From contig JAJFFJ010000017.1 in NCBI GenBank assembly GCA_021776685.1, forward strand, positions 1 to 64,000: a DNA stretch of 64,000 nt, written 5' to 3'. Of this stretch, positions 16,994 through 24,197 are shown one piece after another; position 1 is the stretch's first letter, and each line of letters begins with the position of its first letter. The position numbers and the translations under genes are program-made. Source of the stretch: Alphaproteobacteria bacterium (lineage in GTDB: Bacteria; Pseudomonadota; Alphaproteobacteria; Bin65). The notes below the pieces were generated by a model, which was not told where the DNA came from, ran no database searches, and saw nothing but the letters and a program-made list of their open reading frames with translations.

Positions 16994-18001
16994 CTATTGC
17001 ATGTCCTTGATGATCTGGCGGGCCGGAACGCCGTCTTTCTCGAGACCGGCAACGATCTTGGCACGTGCCGAGGCTGCCGCACGGTCGAACTTGGCGCGCT
17101 CCGCCGCACTCAAGGTAATGATTTCCTTGCCTTTCCCTTTGGCAAAGAGCTTGAGAGCGAACTTGCCAAAGCCTTCCAGCTTTCTGGCCGCCGCCAGGCT
17201 GAGCTCACGGCCGGACGCCTTGGTCAGCGCCGCGCGCTGACTGGCTGGCAGGGCGGCCCAGCGCTTCTTGTTCATGACGATGAACAGCGCAAACGGCATT
17301 TCCGGGATGTTCACCGTGACGTATTTGGTCGGCTCGATGAGCTTGAAGATCAGCAGGCTCGACGGGCCGGTCAGAACGCCGTCGATCACGCCGGTGCTCA
17401 TGGCCGTGTAGAGTTTGTTTGCCGGCATGGAGACCGGGCTCGCGCCATAGGCTCTCAGGACCTCGCCGGCAGAACGCGACGGCGTGCGGATTTTCATACC
17501 CTTCAGGTCGGCCAGGGTGCGAACCGCTTTCTTGCTGGTGAGCAGGACCGATGAGGCAGTGGCGTAGGCGCCCAGCACATGGGTGCCCCGGTACTCGGAG
17601 GCCAGGTGCTTGGCCATGACCTTCCACGTCTTGGCGGTGGCGTCGATGCCGTTCGTGGCGACACCAGGCAACTCGATAAGCAGCGATCTCGGAAACAAGG
17701 ATGACGTGTAGCCGGTGACACCCATCGTGATGTCAGCGATGCCTTTCACCGCTCTCGCATATTGCTGCACCGGACCCTTGCCCAGCGCGCCAGAGGGATA
17801 GATGCGAATCGTGAGTTTCCCGCTGGTCATGGCGGCGACGTCATTCGCCATTTTCTGGAAAATCGGTTTGTGCAGCACATATTTGGGCGGCACGAAGGTT
17901 GCAAACTTCAATTCGGTCTGGGCGCTTGCGTGGCCGGACAGGAACACTCCAGCGCCAAGAGCCAGTGCGCCAAGCGCTTGAGATCGATTGCAGTACGCCA
18001 T
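16994..18001 (-). CDS. dctP: TRAP transporter substrate-binding protein (DctP)
   Basis: 335 residues. A signal peptide ends at GHASA; the mature protein contains the DctP pattern YPSGALGKGP, the binding region LADLKGMKIRTPSR with the family Arg that holds the ligand carboxylate, and DGVLTGPSSLLIFKL. It captures an organic acid in the periplasm. GGGAGG lies 8 bp before the ATG. Ligand identity cannot be read; neighbouring CoA and aromatic genes suggest an aromatic or keto acid. Confidence 0.9.
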   Translation of the reverse strand: MAYCNRSQALGALALGAGVFLSGHASAQTELKFATFVPPKYVLHKPIFQKMANDVAAMTSGKLTIRIYPSGALGKGPVQQYARAVKGIADITMGVTGYTSSLFPRSLLIELPGVATNGIDATAKTWKVMAKHLASEYRGTHVLGAYATASSVLLTSKKAVRTLADLKGMKIRTPSRSAGEVLRAYGASPVSMPANKLYTAMSTGVIDGVLTGPSSLLIFKLIEPTKYVTVNIPEMPFALFIVMNKKRWAALPASQRAALTKASGRELSLAAARKLEGFGKFALKLFAKGKGKEIITLSAAERAKFDRAAASARAKIVAGLEKDGVPARQIIKDMQ

Positions 18002-18441
18002 TTCAAAACCTCCCTGTTAGAACGAATTCGCCCTGTCGCAGTTCTCTGATTTCTCGACCGTTTTTCTGACCGGGGCGGATCGATACGTTGCTTTGATATC
18101 TACCATTGCCTTCAGGCACCAACCATTGGCGTGAAAACCGTGCCAATTGGATACGGCAACTTAGGTGATGAATATACGAGATTGCAGTTGTATAGACAAC
18201 ATGGCCTCTGGATATGAAATCGGGAATGTCCGAAAATTCAGTTCCGATGGCTTGACGCGTTCTCGGTCCAAACACGACACCCCGAGGCGGCCCTGGTTGG
18301 TCGCCGGCAGCCGACCCCAAATCGCCATCCTGGAGGCCAGTAGGGGTGTCAGATTCGCAGTTTGGGTCGGCGCCAAATTATACGGCGGCAATTTCAAAAA
18401 AACGGCGCGCCGCCCGGATCGTAAGAAGGAGGACCCCTGAA
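18002..18441. promoter_or_regulatory. divergent intergenic region of dctP and the AhpD-like gene
   Basis: No credible gene is present. The stretch is AT-richer than its surroundings. GTTGT-N4-ACAAC at 18187-18200 is a perfect 5-bp inverted repeat resembling FadR-type GntR operators (TTGTnnnnACAA), 186 bp before dctP. CCAATTGG at about 18136-18143 is another small palindrome. Promoters for both genes should lie here. Confidence 0.4.
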
Positions 18442-19566
18442 GTGAGCCAGATCGACTACAACCATAGCCCCTATGATATCGGCAGCAATCTTGTCCATGC
18501 TCATCAGCGGGCCTGGGCGCGGCTTGCGGCGCCGGGAACATGGTGGGATGCCGCCACCCGAGTTGCGATTGCGTCAGAAACCCGGAATGCCCTGGACTGC
18601 GCCTATTGCGTCACGCGCCGCGATGCCCTGTCGCCCTATTCCGTTGAGGGTGAGCATCAGGTTGCGGGCGATCTGCCAGACGTTTTGGTTGAGGTCATCC
18701 ACCGGGTCCGGACGGACGCGACGCGGCTGACACGAAAATTCTACCAGGATGCGCTGGCTGGCGGTTTAAGCGCCGGAGAATATGTAGAGACGATCGGTGT
18801 CATGGCGACGGTGATTGGAATCGACGGGTTCACCAAGGCGCTGGGCCTGCCAGTGCATCCCTTGCCGGAACCCGTTGCGGGCGAGCCATCCCATCGCCGC
18901 CCCACCAAGACGAATGATGCCCTGGCCTGGGTTCCGACGGTCGCGCCGGAAGATGTCACGGAGGCGGAATCGGACCTTTATGATGGGCTTGCCGGCGTGA
19001 ATATTCACCGTGCACTGAGCCTGGTTCCGGCGGAGGTTCAGGGCTTGTTTGACCTCGACCGGGTTCACTACCTGCCCGACTTCGCCCTGCGGGACAAGGA
19101 CACCGACTATTTTGACAGTCGCGCGCTCACCCACCCGCAGATCGAGTTTCTCGCGGCGAGGGTGTCCGTCATCAACCAGTGCGTCTATTGAACCACCAGC
19201 CATGCGGTTCTGCTCCGTGCGAGCGGCGAAAAATCTGGTGAAGACTTTGACCTGCACGGCATCGTTGATGCGGAGACCACCGGGTTGGCGGTGCCCGGCG
19301 ACGTGGTGCTGCGCGACTATGCGGATGCGTTTTACGAAGCACCCCAGAACCTGGCCGGTATCCGGGACCGGATGGAGCAGGAACTCGGCGCTGCGGCCGT
19401 GGTCGAAGCCGCCGCGCTGGTAGGTATCTACGACGCGGTCGTCAGGGTCGCCGACTCGACCGGAATTCCCATCGAGGAGTACAAGGTCGAACCGACCAAA
19501 GACATGCGCCAGAGCCTCGGCATCAATGATTTCCACTCAGCCGGAGAATCGGGCGGGGCGTCCTGA
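18442..19566 (+). CDS. double-domain AhpD/CMD-like protein, candidate selenoprotein (CxxU)
   Basis: 374 residues if TGA at 19189-19191 is read as selenocysteine. GTG at 18442 follows AAGGAGGA at 18426-18433. Domain 1 has the redox motif C53-A-Y-C56. Domain 2 (from about residue 225) reads INQ-C247-V-Y-[TGA250]-TTSH: in AhpD the peroxidatic pair is CxxC with His four residues after the second Cys, and that second Cys is exactly where TGA stands. The frame continues 124 codons without a stop, in CMD-like sequence (GIVDAETTGLAVPGDVVLRDY, EAAALVGIYDAVVRVADSTG), to TGA at 19564. A SECIS-like stem-loop follows the TGA. Predicted role is a thiol/selenol peroxidase. Without Sec insertion the product would stop at 249 residues. 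Confidence 0.75.
19192..19240 (+). promoter_or_regulatory. candidate bacterial SECIS element
   Basis: Directly after the in-frame TGA, CACCAG (19194-19199) pairs with CTGGTG (19235-19240); inside it CATGCGG (19201-19207) pairs with CCGTGCG (19215-19221) with one A.C mismatch and two G.U pairs. The apical loop UUCUGCU starts 17 nt after the TGA, within the spacing SelB needs, and GGUUCUGCUCC resembles the GGUCUGCACC tip of the E. coli fdhF element. Confidence 0.6.
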
Positions 19567-19582
19567 CGCTCTTTCCGGCGCG

Positions 19583-20110
19583 CTAACCCGGCCGCCCAGG
19601 ATTGTCGTGTCCGCAGGCGTCGCATTTCTGGTTCGCCGGGTCGGCATAGTAGGCCTCGAATACCTTTGGCATGTCCCGCTCCAGCACCTCCAGAAACGCT
19701 TCTTTGGCGAACAGCAGGTGATTGCAGTTGGTGCAGTACCAGTTGTGCACGTCCAGCTCATCGGGCTGCCGAATACGCTCGATAATCAGCCCCACGGTCT
19801 CCGCCGGGCGCTGGGGCGCGTGCGGCACGCCTGCCGGTAACAGGTAGATGTCGCCCTCGCGGATTGCGATGTCGTGAGGCGCGCCGTCCCGCTGGACCCG
19901 CAGCACCATGTCGCCCTGGACCTGGTAGTAGAATTCCTCGAACGGGTTGACGTGATAGTCGGTGCGCAGGTTCGGCCCGCCGACGATGGTGATCATGTGA
20001 TTGTCGCGCTGGATTACGGTGTTGCCGCCAGTGGGCGGCCGCAGCAGGTGCGGATTCTCTGCGATCCAGCTGTGCAGGGGAAAGGTTTCGACGGGGACGG
20101 CATCGGACAT
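19583..20110 (-). CDS. nbaC: 3-hydroxyanthranilate 3,4-dioxygenase
   Basis: 175 residues, the usual length of bacterial HAAO. The cupin has the Fe(II) ligands His53, Glu59 and His97 and the substrate Arg49. The C-terminal rubredoxin-like site with two CxxC pairs (CTNC, CDAC) is complete. It opens the ring of 3-hydroxyanthranilate to 2-amino-3-carboxymuconate semialdehyde in the kynurenine/2-nitrobenzoate pathway. It follows the AhpD-like gene by 5 bp, and a formamidase-like gene is divergent from both. Downstream semialdehyde decarboxylase genes are not in the window. Confidence 0.95.
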   Translation of the reverse strand: MSDAVPVETFPLHSWIAENPHLLRPPTGGNTVIQRDNHMITIVGGPNLRTDYHVNPFEEFYYQVQGDMVLRVQRDGAPHDIAIREGDIYLLPAGVPHAPQRPAETVGLIIERIRQPDELDVHNWYCTNCNHLLFAKEAFLEVLERDMPKVFEAYYADPANQKCDACGHDNPGRPG

Positions 20111-20115
20111 GTCAG

Positions 20116-20733
20116 CTACTCCGCCGCCGCAGGCAGGTGATCGCTTGGGTCCCAGGGCGTTTTCTCCGCAAGGCCAAAGTCCGCCGCCCAGTCCAGGGTT
20201 TCCTGATCAATCTCCGTCTGCAAAACGTCGTTGAAGCAGTTCAGCCAACCGAACAGGCTAACGACCGAAGTGATCTCCACAATCGCAGCGTCGCTATAAT
20301 GGTCTTTCAGCCGCGCGAAGACCGCGTCGTCCACAAGGTTGGGCACCTGCGCAGCGCACTGGGCGTAAGTCAGTGCAGCTCGCTCCGCCTCGTTGAACAG
20401 GTCGCTGGTCTCATAACCCCAGACCGCATCAATCTTCTCACCGGCGATGCCCCAGCGCGCAGCACTCTTGACGTTGTGGGCCTGGCAGTATTGGCAACCC
20501 CGCGTACGGCTGGCCATGTAGGCGATCAGGAACCGCAGGCCGCGGTCGATCAGTCCTTCGTCACGGATCACCGCTTTGGACAGGTCCATGAAAGCTTTCA
20601 GAATTTCCGGCCGGTGCGCCAGGGTCAGGTAGCTTTTGGGGATATAGCCGTTGGACTTGAGAATGATGTCGAAGTCCGGCGCCAGCTTGGCCGGGATGTC
20701 GGATTGGTCGATGGGCGTGACGCGAGAGACCAT
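20116..20733 (-). CDS. AhpD/CMD family peroxidase-like protein
   Basis: 205 residues. RGCQYCQAHN holds the AhpD-type CxxC redox pair followed by His, in the all-helical carboxymuconolactone-decarboxylase fold. Members reduce peroxides or serve in aromatic degradation. It is the first gene of a pair with 3-hydroxyanthranilate dioxygenase (5-bp gap), suggesting protection of the oxygen-sensitive dioxygenase or a pathway step. It is a standard-Cys relative of the protein at 18442-19566. Confidence 0.87.
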   Translation of the reverse strand: MVSRVTPIDQSDIPAKLAPDFDIILKSNGYIPKSYLTLAHRPEILKAFMDLSKAVIRDEGLIDRGLRFLIAYMASRTRGCQYCQAHNVKSAARWGIAGEKIDAVWGYETSDLFNEAERAALTYAQCAAQVPNLVDDAVFARLKDHYSDAAIVEITSVVSLFGWLNCFNDVLQTEIDQETLDWAADFGLAEKTPWDPSDHLPAAAE

Positions 20734-20828
20734 TGTGATCCTCTTCGGGCTAGGAGTTGGCAGAGGGCGAAGGCAGCGCTAGGGTCGCGCAAATTCTATC
20801 ATAGCGCACGGCGGCGGGAGCGACCCTC

Positions 20829-21695
20829 ATGAGTGATATCGTCTACGGAGACATGGACCAGCAGACCCTGGACAACGCCTATAACGCGGGCAGCGCCGTG
20901 CCCAATTATGCGGAATGGGTTGACCGCTATGAAGCGGCGAGCAACGAGGCGCTCGCGGCGATTCCAGGCCCCCGCGACGTACCCTATGGCCCCCACAAGG
21001 ATCAGGTGCTGGATATCTTTCCCGCCGCTGAACAAGGCGCACCGATCCATCTGTTCATCCATGGCGGTTACTGGCGGGCCTTCTACAAGGACCGCTTCGC
21101 TTGCGTCGCCCAAGGGCTGCAGCCGGCCGGCGCCACGGTCATGGTCAACAGCTATACCCTCTGCCCGGACGTCACCATCGACGTGATCGTGCATCAGTGC
21201 CGCGCGCTGATTGCCTGGATATACCGCAACGCGGACCGTCATGGCGGCGATCCGGAACGCATCTTCATATCCGGACATTCCGCAGGCGGTCACCTTGTGG
21301 CCATGCTGATGGCGACCGACTGGGCAGGGCACTATGGCCTGCCGAAGGATGTCATCAAGGGCGCGACGCCGATCTCCGGCCTCTATGACCTGGACCCGAT
21401 CCGCCACTGCTATCTGCAGGAGGATTTGCATCTGGACGATGCCCAGGTAGCGCGCATGTCGCCCGTGCACCTGCCGCCCAGCCACCCCTGCCCGGTGCTG
21501 CCCACCTATGGCAGCATCGAAACTCGCGGCTTCCTCGACCAATGGGCTCTCTACGAGCCGGTGCTCAAGGCCGCCGGTAGCCCCTACCGCTTCGTCGAGA
21601 TGGAAGGCCATGACCACTTCTCGATCTTCTTCGAACTGACAAAGACCGACAGTCCGCTCACCCAGGCGATTCTGGAACAGATGGGGCTGGTTTAG
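20829..21695 (+). CDS. alpha/beta hydrolase, kynurenine formamidase-like (copy 2)
   Basis: 288 residues, homologous to the 11977-12864 product along its whole length. HGGYWR, GHSAGGH and a late EGHDHFS give the oxyanion loop, nucleophile and catalytic His. GGGAG lies upstream of the ATG. It is divergent from the AhpD-like and 3-hydroxyanthranilate dioxygenase genes, so hydrolysis of N-formylkynurenine or another formamide feeding 3-hydroxyanthranilate is a reasonable guess, not proven. Confidence 0.83.
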   Translation: MSDIVYGDMDQQTLDNAYNAGSAVPNYAEWVDRYEAASNEALAAIPGPRDVPYGPHKDQVLDIFPAAEQGAPIHLFIHGGYWRAFYKDRFACVAQGLQPAGATVMVNSYTLCPDVTIDVIVHQCRALIAWIYRNADRHGGDPERIFISGHSAGGHLVAMLMATDWAGHYGLPKDVIKGATPISGLYDLDPIRHCYLQEDLHLDDAQVARMSPVHLPPSHPCPVLPTYGSIETRGFLDQWALYEPVLKAAGSPYRFVEMEGHDHFSIFFELTKTDSPLTQAILEQMGLV

Positions 21696-21889
21696 GCGGC
21701 CAACGATTTTCCTGCGGGGTAGCGCTCCCTTGCATCCTGCCAGGGGCCGGCGTGAGCGCGCACGTAAATTTGGCAGCCGAGTCGCGATAGCATTTGTTTT
21801 GCCCTCGCGGCGGACTAGTTTCATCTAGACTGACCGCCAGAGCTAACAGGTGGTCGAATGCCATCGCGAGACGGTTTAGGGGAATGACG

Positions 21890-22864
21890 ATGCGTGCAGT
21901 GAGAGTTCAGGAATTCGGTGCGCCGGAAGTAATGCAGGTCGAGGAGATCGCTGATCCCGTTGCCGGGCAGGGCGAAGTGCTGATCAAGATCGAAGCGATT
22001 GGCATTAATCCCGTCGACACCTACGTCCGCGCGGGCGTGTATGCCATGCTACCCGACTTGCCCTATACGCCCGGCGGCGACGCCGCCGGCACGGTGGAAG
22101 CGGTCGGCGATGGCGTGAGCGAATACGCGGTGGGCGACCGGGTCTATATGGCGGCAATCGCCGGGGGCGGCCATTCCGGCGCCATGGCCCAGAAGGCAGC
22201 AGTACCGCTGAACCAGCTTTTTCACCTTCCCGACAACGCGAGTTTCGCAGCGGGTGCCGCCCTCGGCGTGCCTTATGCGACGGCCTATTACGGGCTGCAT
22301 ATGCGAGGGGAAGCAAAGCCGGAGCAGACCGTGTTTGTCCATGGCGCGAGTGGCGCCGTTGGAACTGCAGCGGTCCAGATGGCACGCGCCCTTGGCATGA
22401 CTGTCATTGGCAGTGGCGGCACGGACAAGGGCAGGCAACTGGTCCTCGACCAGGGCGCGCATCATGTGATCGACCATACGTCCGATGGATATATGGACGA
22501 GCTTCGGGAATTGACCGGCGGCCGCGGTCCCGAACTGATCCTGGAGATGTTGGCCAACGTGAATCTGGCGAAGGATCTGGACGTGGTCGCCAAATACGGC
22601 CGCATCGTCATCATCGGTAACCGCGGAGAAATCCAGATCAACCCGCGCGCAACGATGATGAAGAATATCGATGTTGTGGGGCTCGCCCTGCCGAACGCGT
22701 CGACCGAAGAAATGGCGCAGATCCACAAAGGACTGCGCATCGGTCTGGAAAGCGGCGCGCTCAATCCGGTGATCGGGCGGGAAATGCAGTTGGATGAGGC
22801 CGTTGCGGCGCATCACGCTGTGTTGGAGCCGGGCGCCTTCGGCAAAATCATTCTCAAACCTTGA
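21890..22864 (+). CDS. NADPH:quinone reductase, zeta-crystallin-like MDR family
   Basis: 324 residues. A GroES-like N-terminal half (GINPVDTYVRAGVY, PYTPGGDAAGTVEAVGDGV) is followed by a Rossmann half with VFVHGASGAVGTAAVQMARALG for NADPH. Zinc-ligand Cys residues of alcohol dehydrogenases are absent, as in quinone reductases. The ATG at 21890 is preferred to one 6 nt upstream because AGGGG is then 7 bp away. Confidence 0.9.
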   Translation: MRAVRVQEFGAPEVMQVEEIADPVAGQGEVLIKIEAIGINPVDTYVRAGVYAMLPDLPYTPGGDAAGTVEAVGDGVSEYAVGDRVYMAAIAGGGHSGAMAQKAAVPLNQLFHLPDNASFAAGAALGVPYATAYYGLHMRGEAKPEQTVFVHGASGAVGTAAVQMARALGMTVIGSGGTDKGRQLVLDQGAHHVIDHTSDGYMDELRELTGGRGPELILEMLANVNLAKDLDVVAKYGRIVIIGNRGEIQINPRATMMKNIDVVGLALPNASTEEMAQIHKGLRIGLESGALNPVIGREMQLDEAVAAHHAVLEPGAFGKIILKP

Positions 22865-22977
22865 GCCGGGGTGGCTTGCAGCAGTCCAACGCTGGCAAGC
22901 CTCCGGCAGTTGACCGTGGGGTCCACCAGGTGGGGCCGGCGGCGTGGAGTCAGTGTGGCTAACGATTTACAGACACT

Positions 22978-24135
22978 ATGACCGCGGGCCTTTTTAAGGA
23001 CATCGTGGTCCTCGATTTTACCCAGGTCATCGCCGGTCCCTTCGCGACCATGCAGCTCGCGCTCCAGGGCGCCGAAGTAATCAAGGTCGAGCGGCCTGAT
23101 GGCGGCGACATGATGCGGTCAATCCTGTCGGAGCCGCCCTACAGCGACCATCGTACGTCGGCAGGCTTCATTGCCTTCAACCTGTCGAAGCGAAGTCTGA
23201 CGCTCGATTTGAAAGCGGCTGAGGCGCATGAGGTTCTGGCCCCCCTGATCGCACGCGCCGATGTCATTGTCGAAAACTTCCGGCCAGGTGTCATGGCCGG
23301 CCTTGGCCTCGATGCGGCCACTCTTCGCAAAGACCGGCCGGAGCTTGTCTACTGTTCGATTACCGGGTTTGGCCAGCAGGGCCCGAAGGCTGGTCAGCGC
23401 GCCTATGACGGTGCCGTTCAGGCGGAATCCGGCATGATGTCGGTCACCGGCTTTGCCGACGGCGACCCCCTGCGTGCCGGCTATTTCGCGGTCGATATCC
23501 CGACCGGCTATGCGGCGGCCTTCGCGATTGCGGGCGCTTTGTTGAAGGCACGCACCAGCGGCGAGGGCTGCCACATCGATGTGGCCATGATGGACACGGC
23601 GCTGTCGCTAATGGCCATGCAGGTCAACGAATACTATCAGAATGGCGTCATGCCCGCGCGCCTTGGCAACATGTCTGCCGCGCAGATCCCGAGCGACAAT
23701 TGCTACGCGACAGCCGATGGCGCAATCGGCGTGGTTGCGTTGACGCCGGCGCAGATTGCGGCTTTGAACGATGTCCTGGGTCTCACTGGAGATCCGGAAG
23801 CCGCGGATATGGCGCGCATTTTTGAAACCGCGCCGTCAGCGGTCTGGTCGACCCGCTTGGAGGCCGCGGGCATTCCCTGTGCCCTGGTCAGGGACCTTCC
23901 GGCAGCCTTGGCTGACCCGCAACTGGAGGGCCGGTCAATTCTCGATGCGCCACCGGCGCCAGCCGGCCTGGATGACCTGACGCTCAAGCTCATCGCCGCG
24001 CCGTTCACCGTCCAACCGGCGGCGGCCCCGTCCAGGGCGGCGCCCGGCCTGGGCGAGCAAACCCAAGAAATTCTGGGCGAATGCGGATTTTCCGCCGCTC
24101 AGATCGACCAGTGGCGGAAGTCCGGCATTGTGTAG
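22978..24135 (+). CDS. class III (CaiB/BaiF) CoA-transferase
   Basis: 385 residues. IVVLDFTQVIAGPFATMQLALQGAEVIKVERPDGGD, the ENFRPGVM helix and YCSITGFGQQGP are family signatures, and the catalytic Asp is expected in DVAMMDTALS or nearby. It moves CoA between acyl groups. It lacks the GHD motif of the racemase-like gene at 8959-10122, so it is more likely a true transferase. It stands convergent to the molybdenum hydroxylase operon. Confidence 0.9.
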   Translation: MTAGLFKDIVVLDFTQVIAGPFATMQLALQGAEVIKVERPDGGDMMRSILSEPPYSDHRTSAGFIAFNLSKRSLTLDLKAAEAHEVLAPLIARADVIVENFRPGVMAGLGLDAATLRKDRPELVYCSITGFGQQGPKAGQRAYDGAVQAESGMMSVTGFADGDPLRAGYFAVDIPTGYAAAFAIAGALLKARTSGEGCHIDVAMMDTALSLMAMQVNEYYQNGVMPARLGNMSAAQIPSDNCYATADGAIGVVALTPAQIAALNDVLGLTGDPEAADMARIFETAPSAVWSTRLEAAGIPCALVRDLPAALADPQLEGRSILDAPPAPAGLDDLTLKLIAAPFTVQPAAAPSRAAPGLGEQTQEILGECGFSAAQIDQWRKSGIV

Positions 24136-24197
24136 GCGCCAGTTGCCAAGGCGGTAAATTCATCCCCCGCGGTGCGCCGCCGCCGAACGACCATTCG

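Noticed and set aside
18346-19191. Gene ending at TGA 19191 as a complete protein
   Set aside because: It would end in the middle of the CxxC motif while clear family sequence continues in frame.
19285-19566. Separate small gene downstream of the TGA
   Set aside because: Same frame and same domain as the upstream ORF; no ribosome site before its ATG-like start.
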